16,919 nt of DNA from contig JAEZHX010000031.1 of assembly GCA_023436765.1 (NCBI GenBank), positions 1 through 16,919 of the forward strand, given 5' to 3'. Shown piece by piece: positions 6,507 to 14,549 of this stretch (position 1 is its first letter; every line of letters starts with the position of its first letter). The stretch comes from Bacillota bacterium (GTDB lineage Bacteria; Bacillota; Clostridia; Lachnospirales; Lachnospiraceae). Below the pieces are notes generated by a model that made no database searches, was not told the DNA's origin, and saw nothing but the letters and a program-made list of their open reading frames with translations. The position numbers were made by a program, and so were the translations under genes.

Positions 6507-6733
6507 CATTACTCCGGATAGTACTGATGCTATGTACCGGAATACTTCTCTATACTGCTCTTCTGGCTGTATGCGGAAGACTAGCGTTCGTGAAGTTAAG
6601 AAGAAAACGGATAACGCTTAAGAAACATCAGATTTCTAAGAGAGCAATCATAAAAATATACATTCTTATTTTGATCAGTGCGGTATTTTTATTCTTTCTA
6701 TTTATTAGGTATTATTCGAGAGGTAAGCTATGA
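6503..6733 (+). CDS. Small two-helix membrane protein of the pilus-like cluster
   Basis: The 76-residue protein has two hydrophobic segments (about 4-26 and 48-68) joined by a very basic loop (KLRRKRITLKKHQISKR), which should lie in the cytoplasm by the positive-inside rule. ATG 6503 is chosen over a TTG at 6494 because it overlaps the upstream stop as ATGA, and the gene ends in ATGA with the next start; this double coupling argues that it is real and made in step with its neighbours. No family is recognised. Its place between a TadZ-like and a CpaB-like gene suggests an accessory membrane part of the assembly complex. Confidence 0.6.
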   Translation: MTLLRIVLMLCTGILLYTALLAVCGRLAFVKLRRKRITLKKHQISKRAIIKIYILILISAVFLFFLFIRYYSRGKL

Positions 6734-7668
6734 GGCTGAAAAGAAAATTAAAGAGATCAACCAGGCAGTACATCATGGTTGCATTGATTTGTATTATAGT
6801 AATCGGTTGTGCTTCAATCGCTACCATCACCCTAATAGCAGGTCAGATGAAACAGGAGTATGAAGGTCAGCTTAAAGAAGTACAGCGGGAAAAGGCCATA
6901 AATCAGAGAAGTGTATATATCGCTGAGACGGCAATCAGTGTCGGAGATATCATTACGGAGGATTTGGTAACAAAAAAGACAGTGTATGCATCGCAGCCGG
7001 AAGATATCTACATGCAGGAGGATGGGATCGGTAAAACAGCTTTGCTGGATATACCAGCCGGAGCCCACGTACTAAGCAACATGTTAACCAATACATCAGT
7101 TTCCGATGAATTACGTGAGATAGAATATAACATCATTCTGGTTAATTCCAACATTGTGGAAGAGGATCATGTTGATGTACGCATCATGTTCCCCAACGGT
7201 GAGGATTATATCATACTTTCCAAAAAGGTTCTTCGCGGCTATTCTCCTGAGACCGGAAGCTGCTATTTATGGCTGACAGAGGAGGAGATCCTGCGGATGG
7301 CCAGTGCTTCTGTGGATGCATATCTATATCCGGGTTCTAAATTATATACCACAAAGTATATCGAACCTAATCTTCAGGATGGATCTTATGTCACTTATAA
7401 ACCAAGTGTTTCAACTCTCATATTGATCCAGGATAATCCCAATATACTAGAAACAGCTGAAACTGCGTTAAGCAGTCAGATAAGAAAAGCGATGGAAAAC
7501 CGGTTAGCTGCTAGTATGGTTACGAAAGTAGAGGAAATAGACTGGTCACTTTCAACGAATGGAATAACCGATCATGAGGATATCCCAGCTGTTTTGGATC
7601 CTGAGCTTAACAAAACGTACCTGGAGGAACAACAGGACAAAAGTACGGATATAGATTACGGTCCATAG
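6730..7668 (+). CDS. CpaB-like protein with SAF domain
   Basis: This 312-residue protein has a basic N-terminus, one membrane helix (about 14-38) and an exported remainder. Residues about 60-122 match the SAF/CpaB pattern: 'VYIAETAISVGDIITEDLV', then 'IGKTALLDIPAGAHVLSNML', the two-part motif in which an incoming fibre or sugar-like ligand is held. In Gram-negative Tad systems CpaB/RcpC sits in the periplasm and supports the pilus channel; in monoderm bacteria the same fold occurs without a secretin and may guide the fibre through the wall. The C-terminal half has a pilus-assembly-like beta region and an acidic tail. It is coupled to the preceding gene by ATGA. A 285-base non-coding stretch follows. 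Confidence 0.72.
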   Translation: MRLKRKLKRSTRQYIMVALICIIVIGCASIATITLIAGQMKQEYEGQLKEVQREKAINQRSVYIAETAISVGDIITEDLVTKKTVYASQPEDIYMQEDGIGKTALLDIPAGAHVLSNMLTNTSVSDELREIEYNIILVNSNIVEEDHVDVRIMFPNGEDYIILSKKVLRGYSPETGSCYLWLTEEEILRMASASVDAYLYPGSKLYTTKYIEPNLQDGSYVTYKPSVSTLILIQDNPNILETAETALSSQIRKAMENRLAASMVTKVEEIDWSLSTNGITDHEDIPAVLDPELNKTYLEEQQDKSTDIDYGP

Positions 7669-7711
7669 TATATAGAGAATTAAGACAAGAACTATAGACG
7701 CTGCTAAAAAA

Positions 7712-7924
7712 AGCTGACACATCTTTCAGCTGATGAAGTAAACCCAGACTACATCTGAAGGCAGTAATTAGAAACAGCGACAGGCTGTATAGCGAAGCAT
7801 TCAAATCCGTTTCTACAGATATTCTGATCTGTATCGGGCATGTTTCGTGATTTATCGTCACTACCCTGGTACCAGATGACCCCGGAATCATTTGGAGACT
7901 TGGTACCTTGGTAGGTATGACGAT
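7712..7924 (+). ncRNA. Stem-loop-rich leader in the 285-base gap (7669-7953), class unknown
   Basis: Between the CpaB-like gene and the next start there is no convincing ORF but four inverted repeats in series. They are AGCTGA/TCAGCT (7712-7731), ACAGC/GCTGT (7774-7788), TACAGAT/ATCTGTA (7814-7833), and a long imperfect hairpin spanning 7854-7924. In the last, ATCGTCA pairs with TGACGAT, CTACC-CT-GGTACC pairs with GGTACC-TT-GGTAG (two mismatches), and inner AGATGA pairs with TCATTT around a CCCCGGAA loop. The structure ends 17 bases before the GGAGGG site of the next gene. This looks like a structured regulatory leader or an intra-operon processing site. I recognise no named riboswitch and there is no U-run for a classic terminator. 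Confidence 0.42.
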
Positions 7925-7953
7925 TAATATTTTATGTTAACGGAGGGTTAGTT

Positions 7954-8616
7954 ATGGTATGTATTGGTTACGCAGGATGTGAAGCCTTTGATGTAATTCT
8001 TTACACTGCCCGGACAATAACGAAACTAAATTACAGGGTTCTTATTGTAGACCTTTCTGAAACAGGGGCCATCAATAAATCCATAAAGCATGGAATGGGA
8101 TTGGATAGCAAGAAGGATATAGTAAACTACAGGGATATCAGCTATACAAGGAAGATACCAACAGAGGATGAGTTTGAGATGTTCCGGGAAGGAGTAGTCT
8201 TTGTTGTATATGGCAGCAATTATGTAATAGGCTTTCCCATCCCTTGTAAAACAGTGAACATCGTAGTGAATACCTTACCTCATATTATAGAGGGAGTTAA
8301 TCTGTTGTTACATGATATCTTGAAGAATGAGGATAGCTTCCGCCTTCTTATCAGGGATGTTATTACCCCAGATGATGTTGACAGGGTAAAGGAATGCATG
8401 GATTTACCCATTAAGCTGGAAAACATCAATTATCTGTATCTTGACCTTAGGGACTATGAAGGCGCAATGTATTGTCAGATTAGGCAGCAGATAAGGTTTA
8501 GGAAGGTATCAATGGGAATGGTAAAATACATTACTGATCAGATTATTTCTATTCTTCCGAAGACAAAGCCTGCAAGGATCAAAAGGGCAATTGTGATGGC
8601 CAGAAGGGGGGTGTGA
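7954..8616 (+). CDS. MinD/TadZ-like Rossmann protein without P-loop
   Basis: This 220-residue soluble protein begins 'MVCIGYAGCEAFDVILYTARTITKLNYRVLIVDLSE' (broken here at residue 36), a strand, a loop, a helix, and a second strand ending in Asp, as in the first unit of MinD/ParA-type ATPases. A glycine-rich nucleotide loop is not present: GYAGCEAFD takes its place. A middle 'CKTVNIVVNTLPHIIEGVNLLL' fits the strand that in MinD carries 'vvi.P....l.....l'. I infer a third, shortest member of the TadZ-like set in this cluster, but the match is weak. It starts behind a clear GGAGGG site (7942-7947) and ends six bases before the next gene, so the two are co-translated. A stand-alone regulatory role is equally possible. 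Confidence 0.5.
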   Translation: MVCIGYAGCEAFDVILYTARTITKLNYRVLIVDLSETGAINKSIKHGMGLDSKKDIVNYRDISYTRKIPTEDEFEMFREGVVFVVYGSNYVIGFPIPCKTVNIVVNTLPHIIEGVNLLLHDILKNEDSFRLLIRDVITPDDVDRVKECMDLPIKLENINYLYLDLRDYEGAMYCQIRQQIRFRKVSMGMVKYITDQIISILPKTKPARIKRAIVMARRGV

Positions 8617-8622
8617 GAATAG

Positions 8623-9546
8623 GTGAGCATTATCGTTTTTTGGTCCCCCCTACACGGGCAGGGACAGACTAGTAATCTTCATGACATGGCCTTTGTTATG
8701 AGTATTCTTCATAAAAAGAGGGTACTTATGATGCAGACGCAATATGACAAAAACAACCTTGAGAGCCCGCTTGTGGGGCAAAATGTCGGCAGATCGCACT
8801 TAACCAGCGAGCTGTTCCAGGATATAGGTCTAGGTGCGGCAGTTACCTTTAGCAATATGAATAAGCTTAGCTTAAAGCTTCTGGAAAGCTGTTGCCTGAC
8901 ATTCCAAAATTCTTCACTTCTTCTGCTTCCGGGATCGGATACAAAGAACCGTGAGACCTTCGACAGAGACATCGGTAAAGGTGTGATTCGGATGATAAAG
9001 GATGCCAATGAGCTGGTGGATGTAGTTCTTATAGATGCTAATAGTGGTGATGATGAACTCTCTTTTCGAATCATGTCAGCCGCAGATCTGATCGTAATAA
9101 ATCTTACTCAGCGCAGGCATGTTTTAGAGAAGTTTTTTTTCGATTACGGGGAATTCTTTACAGATAATAAAAAGGCGTTTTACCTGTTTGGCGACTATGT
9201 TAGCAATTCGGCTTACAATATCAGCAATTTCAGAGTTAAGTACAGAAGATATATCAACAAATCCAACACAGGAGTAGTACCATTCTGTACGAAATATATG
9301 GATGCGCAGAATGAGAGTAATATTCTAAAGTTTATGCAGGAAGGGTTTCGTATAAGAGGAATAAGTAACATGAAAAAGGTGCTTGATTTTATCAGAAGGA
9401 TACTCCTGTCATCCTCCAGATACACTCCTGAGGAAACACAATACTTCTTTCATAACTCAAAAAAATCAGCTGAGAAAATGTTGTATATGCTACAGGTGTC
9501 TATTCAAAATGACCGGAGGGAGGGTAGACAGCGTGAGCATGAATGA
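8623..9546 (+). CDS. TadZ/CpaE-like ATPase-fold protein, copy 2
   Basis: The 307-residue protein starts with a deviant Walker A loop, 'FWSPLHGQGQTSNLHDMAF' (6-24). Compared with the MinD/ParA form SPKGGVGKTT, the glycines and Thr/Ser remain but both lysines are replaced (Leu10, Gln15). Later strands 'VVLIDANSGDD' and 'AADLIVINLTQ' complete the fold. TadZ/CpaE proteins localise Tad pilus machinery; the known structure from Eubacterium rectale, a Lachnospiraceae relative, belongs to this group. It has no receiver domain at its N-terminus, unlike longer CpaE. GTG 8623 is preceded by AGGGGGG. Its end overlaps the CpaF-like gene by 14 bases, tying both products together. It is a clear paralogue of the protein at 5664-6506. 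Confidence 0.7.
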   Translation: MSIIVFWSPLHGQGQTSNLHDMAFVMSILHKKRVLMMQTQYDKNNLESPLVGQNVGRSHLTSELFQDIGLGAAVTFSNMNKLSLKLLESCCLTFQNSSLLLLPGSDTKNRETFDRDIGKGVIRMIKDANELVDVVLIDANSGDDELSFRIMSAADLIVINLTQRRHVLEKFFFDYGEFFTDNKKAFYLFGDYVSNSAYNISNFRVKYRRYINKSNTGVVPFCTKYMDAQNESNILKFMQEGFRIRGISNMKKVLDFIRRILLSSSRYTPEETQYFFHNSKKSAEKMLYMLQVSIQNDRREGRQREHE

Positions 9547-11371
9547 ATTGATTTTATGCTTCCTTTTGGTGACCTGCGTTATTCTGATCCTATACTTTAT
9601 ATTCAAGGAAAAGCTGGAGGATGACTTTGTTAATGATTCAGAACGATATTCTGTTCATGATTTGTGTGAAGAGACGAGACGAACGATTAATGAAATAGTT
9701 AATATGGATATTGATGCACTCAACCTTAATCGGCGTGATTTGGAGAACCGGAGGGCTATGAAAAGATCCTTAAGTGATGCGATACGAAAGTGCTCTCAGG
9801 GAAATATGGGAGAAAAGTTGGTAGTAATCTCCCGTATCAAAAGCAACCTTTCTAATCATTTGGGGATTTCGGCAGATGTGATCGATGAGGTCATTCCGTT
9901 TAGCAATTCGGATCTGCTATCAGCTACAGATATGTTTGAAATTATGTTGTATTTGGAGAAAAGGGACGGAAACCGGAATATGTTTCGGGGTATTTGTATG
10001 AAAACCGGGATTGATAAGCTGAAATATGATGAAACCGGATACCATTACTGTATTACTGACAAAGAGATTAAGGCTGCCTATGTGAAGCTTTATCAGCCAT
10101 TAAGCTATGATGATAAGCTGAATATCCTTACTCAGAGCGTCTATGAGGAAACCTATGGCCTTTCTGTAACCGATCTCCTCATTATGGAAGACAACTCCCT
10201 GGATGGTATCCAAGGTGGATTATCCGGAAGTACCTCGCAGGACTTCAGATTCCAGGAAGATGATTTGTTTCATGGTGATTACCATAAATCCAGGACATAT
10301 GAAAGTGTTTGGATTATATATGGCGGGAAACAGATTCATCTTACATTCTTATCCTTCAAATCAAATGCCGTGATAATGAGATTATGTAAAAACTTATCAG
10401 AGTATGGACGTACAGGTCATATCACCTCGTCGGAAGGTGGTCTGAAAACCCATCTGGCAGATGGAAGCCGTGTAACAATATTCCGCCCATACAACGCATC
10501 ACAATGGGCGTTTTTTGTAAGAAAGTTTACCAGTACTGCGACGAATGAATTAGTAGATCTGGTAACAAATAAAGGATGCGAATATCCGATTCAAGCTATT
10601 GAATGGCTAATCAAGGGGAGTGTGAACCTCGTATATTCAGGCGACCAGAACTCCGGTAAAACCACTAATATGAGAGCCTCGGTAAGGGTAATAGATCATC
10701 GTCAATCTGTAAGATCTATAGAAGCTGACTTTGAGCTTTATCTAAATGATGCATATCTGGATATGAATATCCTGGGAACTCGGCCCAGTGAGAGACTTAA
10801 TTATCCCAAATTGATTGAATTATTAAAGGCATCTGATGCACATACGATATTATTCGGAGAAACAGCCAGTCTTGAACATGCGAAGCACTTGATAGATTTA
10901 CTGCTTGCCGGTACAAAGCGTATTATCACAACAGGACATTGGCCGACACCGGATGAGCTGATATCTTATTTTGTACATGCCATGGGAGGTTACGGTAACA
11001 CCGGAACAGAAGATGTAGAAGCGCTGGTAGCAAGGCTCTTAAACATAGACATTCATTGTGTGAAGGATAACGACGGAAACAGGTATATAGAAAGGATAAC
11101 AGAAATAATACCCTTCTCCAGGGAGGAAGAAATCCCAACCGTGAACAAAAACGTGGAAGGTAAGCTTGAGCTTATTGCACATTACCTGAAGCTCTTGGTT
11201 AGGAAGAAAACTTACTACACACGTGATATTATCGTATTCGAGAATGGGGAATATCGTATGGTTCATCCGTTAAGTGATCGTATTACCAGGATTATACTGA
11301 GAAACCTGCCTCCAATTGGTAGAGAGGAATTCATGAAGTTTATTAAAGCCTTTCCAAGGGAGGGTGAGTGA
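9533..11371 (+). CDS. CpaF/TadA-family secretion ATPase with N-terminal membrane anchor
   Basis: GTG 9533 is chosen because GGAGGGAGGG (9515-9524) ends eight bases before it; longer upstream readings run inside the previous gene. The 612-residue product has one hydrophobic helix at residues 4-24, then a helical N-domain. The CpaF sensor region follows ('EETYGLSVTDLLIMED' at 205-220), then 'DGSRVTIFRP', Walker A 'SGDQNSGKTT' (369-378), Walker B 'HTILFGE' (437-443) and the His-box equivalent 'IITTGHW' (464-470). The Walker lysine and catalytic glutamate are intact, so it should hydrolyse ATP and power fibre extension or retraction through the membrane platform encoded next. The Arg and Gly after the glutamate (GEVRG) are changed to GETAS. 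A membrane anchor is unusual for this normally soluble hexameric family. Its stop overlaps the next gene by 8 bases. Confidence 0.85.
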   Translation: MSMNELILCFLLVTCVILILYFIFKEKLEDDFVNDSERYSVHDLCEETRRTINEIVNMDIDALNLNRRDLENRRAMKRSLSDAIRKCSQGNMGEKLVVISRIKSNLSNHLGISADVIDEVIPFSNSDLLSATDMFEIMLYLEKRDGNRNMFRGICMKTGIDKLKYDETGYHYCITDKEIKAAYVKLYQPLSYDDKLNILTQSVYEETYGLSVTDLLIMEDNSLDGIQGGLSGSTSQDFRFQEDDLFHGDYHKSRTYESVWIIYGGKQIHLTFLSFKSNAVIMRLCKNLSEYGRTGHITSSEGGLKTHLADGSRVTIFRPYNASQWAFFVRKFTSTATNELVDLVTNKGCEYPIQAIEWLIKGSVNLVYSGDQNSGKTTNMRASVRVIDHRQSVRSIEADFELYLNDAYLDMNILGTRPSERLNYPKLIELLKASDAHTILFGETASLEHAKHLIDLLLAGTKRIITTGHWPTPDELISYFVHAMGGYGNTGTEDVEALVARLLNIDIHCVKDNDGNRYIERITEIIPFSREEEIPTVNKNVEGKLELIAHYLKLLVRKKTYYTRDIIVFENGEYRMVHPLSDRITRIILRNLPPIGREEFMKFIKAFPREGE

Positions 11372-13496
11372 TCTATTGAAGGATGAAAGCTTATTGAGTA
11401 TAGAAAACACGGTAGGCAATGTTGACAGCTTACTGCCCGGTGCTTCGGGTGCTGCAGATAATGGGATATTAATACTTATTGTATCGATGGTAGCTGTATT
11501 GATGATTCTGATCCTAATTTTAATACTGAGGGACAGGAAGAAGAATAATCGCTGGAGCATCAAGAAAAATCTTGGAGGGAGACAAAGGTTATCTGATCGT
11601 ATTTTCCCATCAATTTACCGTCTACTGATATCCTTCCCTTTGACTCGAAGCTATCTGGAGAAGATAGCATACCGATACAGGCTCATAAGTCCATGCGATA
11701 AAAGGGTGATAGCGAGAAAGACTGTAAGTGCGTGTCTGCTGTCCTGGGGAATCTGTTTGCTTACCTTTATTTCGGTGTATGCGTTTAATCCGCGCTTAAG
11801 TACTTTGATCATAGTGGCTGCAGCTATTGTCATTGTAAATGCCGAAGTAGTTGGAAGAATGACAAAAGCATATATGATTTCGGTGTTAATCGAAACGCAA
11901 AAATTAATTCTTAATCTGCAACATAACTTTTACGTTGAATATAGGATTGATGATGCATTCTATCGATCCAGAGATAATATGAGCCTAAATATGAAGGTAG
12001 TGGTTGATCAGATATATCAGCTCCTTCTTTCTGAAGATAAGGACGAAGCTCTTCGTGAGTATTATGAGAATATACCCAACAAATTCTTAAGGGCATTAGT
12101 AAGTCAATGTGTTGCCGTTATGGACCGTGGTGATAAAGAGATTAACGGACAGAGGCTATTTATCATTAATCTTGAAAAGCTATACTGTGAGCTGGATATT
12201 GAAATAGTAAAGCAGCAACGCCTTCATATTGAATACTTCGGAGTTATAGCTGTAGTAATAGCACCGATCTTCTGCATTGATTTTGTTAAGAAATTTGCTA
12301 TTAATATCAAAGAGAGCATGGTTAGCTACTATTATGGAAAACAGGGATTTCTACTGGATCTTGGACTTATCCTTATGATCTCTGTCATCTATGTTGTGAT
12401 GAGAAAGAGTGCTGAGTATGCTACTTTCCGACAGGCAAGCCATAGATGGCTGTATAGAGTTGATAGAATCCCATTTGTTAAAAAAGCAATGGATAATTAC
12501 TGCGATAAGAATGCTGCCAAAGTCGAGAGATTAAGGCGTGAGCTAAGAAACAACGGTAACAATATATGTCCAAGACATTTTGTTCTTCGCAGTTTTATCA
12601 TCGCTCTCCTGGCTTTTATGATCAGCACCTCTGTAACGGTATATCTGCACGGATTAAGCAGGAATCAGTTTTTGACAGCTGAAAGGGCAGAGATTGAATC
12701 CTTAACGTCTGCTGCGAAGGAAAGCCATTATGATAAAATGGCTGAAGTGATAGAAACCTACACTGCTAAATATGTTTTTTCCAAGAATAAAGCAACGGAA
12801 GTACCCGTGTCAGTGGAAGATTTGTTTACGATCCTGATGAAAGAAAAAACATTCAGTAACAAACTTATCAATGAAGCCTTAGCAAAAGATATTCTTAGGC
12901 GGGTAAATGCTTATCATAAAGAATATTTCTCATTTGATGAGCTGTTGATAAACCTTTTACTATCTCTTTTATCCTACTTCCTGCCGAGAATGATGCTTAA
13001 ATATAATGCGGCAGTTTCTAAAGATGCTATGGAGGATGAGGTAAACCAGATGAATGGCTATATCTCAATGCTCATGTATTTTGACTCGATGACCGTGAAA
13101 CAGATACTGATGGAACTAGAATCTTTCACAGTCGTATTTAAACAATCCTTAAGGATCTGTATCAATGATTATGGAGCGGGGGATATCAATGCGTTACTGG
13201 ATCTAAAGGAACGGGAGCCCTATGAACCGTTTGGCAGGATAGTTGATAATCTGATCCGGTGTGATCATATGCCAATCAGTCAGGCATTCCATGAAATTGA
13301 TATGGAAAGAGACGGGTATATGTCTAAGAGGAAGCTGGCGAATGAAAAATCGATCAAAAAAAGAGTCTTAAGAGCTTATTTATTAGCCGCAGTACCCTTT
13401 ATGATGCTGTTCGCTTATGGTATCGTTCCGCCATTGGTGGCCTCCATGACAGAGATCAATACGATGCTTAAGGAATTGGAAAATACATCATGGTAA
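11364..13496 (+). CDS. Polytopic T2SS-F/TadB-TadC-like platform protein
   Basis: The 710-residue protein directly follows the secretion ATPase, the place of TadB and TadC. Hydrophobic segments are seen at about 33-55, 119-139, 145-163, 291-308, 329-347, 408-428, 526-546 and 671-696. Two soluble, mostly helical stretches (about 164-290 and 547-670) each lie between membrane segments in the manner of T2SSF domains. TadB and TadC are separate ~300-residue proteins in standard loci; here the length and repeated layout suggest both in one chain, though the sequence match to T2SSF is faint. It would be the inner-membrane platform turned by the ATPase. The charged stretch at 430-525 between the halves should lie outside the membrane. 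GTG 11364 has AAGGGAGG before it and is coupled to the upstream stop. Confidence 0.68.
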   Translation: MSDLLKDESLLSIENTVGNVDSLLPGASGAADNGILILIVSMVAVLMILILILILRDRKKNNRWSIKKNLGGRQRLSDRIFPSIYRLLISFPLTRSYLEKIAYRYRLISPCDKRVIARKTVSACLLSWGICLLTFISVYAFNPRLSTLIIVAAAIVIVNAEVVGRMTKAYMISVLIETQKLILNLQHNFYVEYRIDDAFYRSRDNMSLNMKVVVDQIYQLLLSEDKDEALREYYENIPNKFLRALVSQCVAVMDRGDKEINGQRLFIINLEKLYCELDIEIVKQQRLHIEYFGVIAVVIAPIFCIDFVKKFAINIKESMVSYYYGKQGFLLDLGLILMISVIYVVMRKSAEYATFRQASHRWLYRVDRIPFVKKAMDNYCDKNAAKVERLRRELRNNGNNICPRHFVLRSFIIALLAFMISTSVTVYLHGLSRNQFLTAERAEIESLTSAAKESHYDKMAEVIETYTAKYVFSKNKATEVPVSVEDLFTILMKEKTFSNKLINEALAKDILRRVNAYHKEYFSFDELLINLLLSLLSYFLPRMMLKYNAAVSKDAMEDEVNQMNGYISMLMYFDSMTVKQILMELESFTVVFKQSLRICINDYGAGDINALLDLKEREPYEPFGRIVDNLIRCDHMPISQAFHEIDMERDGYMSKRKLANEKSIKKRVLRAYLLAAVPFMMLFAYGIVPPLVASMTEINTMLKELENTSW

Positions 13497-13527
13497 ATAT
13501 TAATGATAAGAACATAGGAGGATTTTA

Positions 13528-13992
13528 ATGAAAACTAAAAAAATGGATTTGATTCCGATGGTAATTCTGACGGTGATACTGGTAGTTCTTTGTGGTTTGT
13601 TCGTTGCTTGGCTGACCGGCACCTTTAAAGATAAGAAGGCAGATATGGATTCCGGTACAGAAAAAATAGATAGTGCAATCGGAGGTATAGCGGATTTTGA
13701 TCTGCTGGTATATGACGGTGATATGATCAGAGGTAAATCACTTACAAAGCTTATTGCAGAGTATGATTCGAAAGACGTTCAGGTCTCCCTATGGGTACAT
13801 ACGCTTGATAATACAGATGCTTATTATAATTATGCTTATACAGCGAACAATCTTGGTGCCGCTGTTACGGTCACTCCTCCAACCGGCAAGGCTTCCTCAG
13901 GTTACATTACTCCTTCAGGAAGCTTCCTGGGTGAAGTATTAAAGAATACCAACGGTGAGATCGTGTGTATTAAATTTACCCAGCAAAAATAA
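13528..13992 (+). CDS. Pilin-like single-helix protein, paralogue 1
   Basis: This 154-residue protein has a basic start (MKTKKMD), one membrane helix at about 8-30, and an exported domain. Marks shared with the next two genes are 'ADFDLLVYDGDMIRGKSL' after the helix, a Tyr-rich middle (DAYYNYAY), and a C-terminal 'GYITPSGSFLGEVLKNTNG', 'EIVCIKFTQ'. This shape, N-terminal helix plus beta-rich head, is that of a type IV pilin or pseudopilin, but no canonical prepilin peptidase site (Gly or Ala before Phe/Met with Glu at +5, or Flp G-x4-EY) is evident, so processing is uncertain. GGAGG precedes the ATG. It is the first of three tandem copies directly behind the platform gene, a likely place for fibre subunits. 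Confidence 0.62.
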   Translation: MKTKKMDLIPMVILTVILVVLCGLFVAWLTGTFKDKKADMDSGTEKIDSAIGGIADFDLLVYDGDMIRGKSLTKLIAEYDSKDVQVSLWVHTLDNTDAYYNYAYTANNLGAAVTVTPPTGKASSGYITPSGSFLGEVLKNTNGEIVCIKFTQQK

Positions 13993-14032
13993 TTCGATAA
14001 CCACAATCTTTTTAAAGGGAAGGAGGATTGAT

Positions 14033-14521
14033 ATGAAAACTAAAAAGTCAAATATCTTAGTAGTGATTCTATTTGCAGTAATACTTGTAATCCTGGCAGG
14101 CGCTTTTCTGGCTTGGATGACAGGAATGTTTAAGACTAAGAAGAAGGAGCTGAATGCAGGCGCGGAGAAGATTAATGAATCTGTAAGTTCCATGGCTGAT
14201 TTTGACGTGGATATTTACGATGGGGCTTCAATTAATGGAGAATCGCTGGTGGAGCTTATCGAGGAGGTGGTTTATAAAGGTAAAGACATTTCCATTGCGG
14301 TACAGACTCTGGCTAATCTAAGCAGACAGTCACCGGTTATGATTTACTACAACCGCGCCTTGACTGAAAATAATTCGATCAATGCCAACGGAACGATAAC
14401 TGTATTAGAACAAAACATAAGCAGTGACAATTACATTACCCCATCCGCTAATTTTATCGGCAAAGTACTGCGAAATACAAATGTCGAGGTAACCGGCATT
14501 TTATTTGTGCAAAAGAAATAG
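14033..14521 (+). CDS. Pilin-like single-helix protein, paralogue 2
   Basis: The 162-residue protein is closest to the first copy. It begins MKTKKSN, with the first 14 bases of both genes identical, and has a helix at about 8-30 ending 'AWMTG' (AWLTG in copy 1). It then has 'ADFDVDIYDGASINGESL' and the C-terminal 'NYITPSANFIGKVLRNTN'. ATG 14033 is taken because AAGGAGG lies just before it; the longer in-frame reading from 13955 overlaps copy 1 and would put 26 charged residues before the helix. The exported head is longer than in copy 1 by a few loop residues (around 'LSRQSPVMIYYNRAL'). It could form a mixed fibre with its neighbours or serve as a minor subunit. Confidence 0.62.
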   Translation: MKTKKSNILVVILFAVILVILAGAFLAWMTGMFKTKKKELNAGAEKINESVSSMADFDVDIYDGASINGESLVELIEEVVYKGKDISIAVQTLANLSRQSPVMIYYNRALTENNSINANGTITVLEQNISSDNYITPSANFIGKVLRNTNVEVTGILFVQKK

Positions 14522-14549
14522 GAACAATATCAAACAAAGGGTGGTAGAA

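Noticed and set aside
7607..7891. Minus-strand reading frame over the non-coding gap
   Set aside because: It runs into the CpaB-like gene, has no ribosome binding site and no recognisable domain; inverted repeats explain the stretch better.
7841..7915. Short plus-strand ORF in the gap (MFRDLSSLPWYQM...)
   Set aside because: No Shine-Dalgarno before its ATG, and it lies wholly within the long hairpin.
7669..7953. c-di-GMP riboswitch in the cluster
   Set aside because: I looked for the GEMM-I and GEMM-II conserved cores here and in 5339-5663 and could not see them.
8635..8650. T6 and C6 runs at the start of the TadZ-like gene, and a T8 run near 9133, as phase-variation tracts
   Set aside because: The frame is intact and the runs are short for slipped-strand switching; no second evidence such as an alternate frame product.
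9383..9532. 50-residue N-terminal extension of the CpaF-like ATPase
   Set aside because: It lies inside the preceding TadZ-like gene, whose own frame is well supported; GGAGGGAGGG before GTG 9533 marks the real start.
13955..14032. Longer start for pilin-like paralogue 2
   Set aside because: It overlaps paralogue 1 and spoils the shared MKTKK start; AAGGAGG directly precedes ATG 14033.
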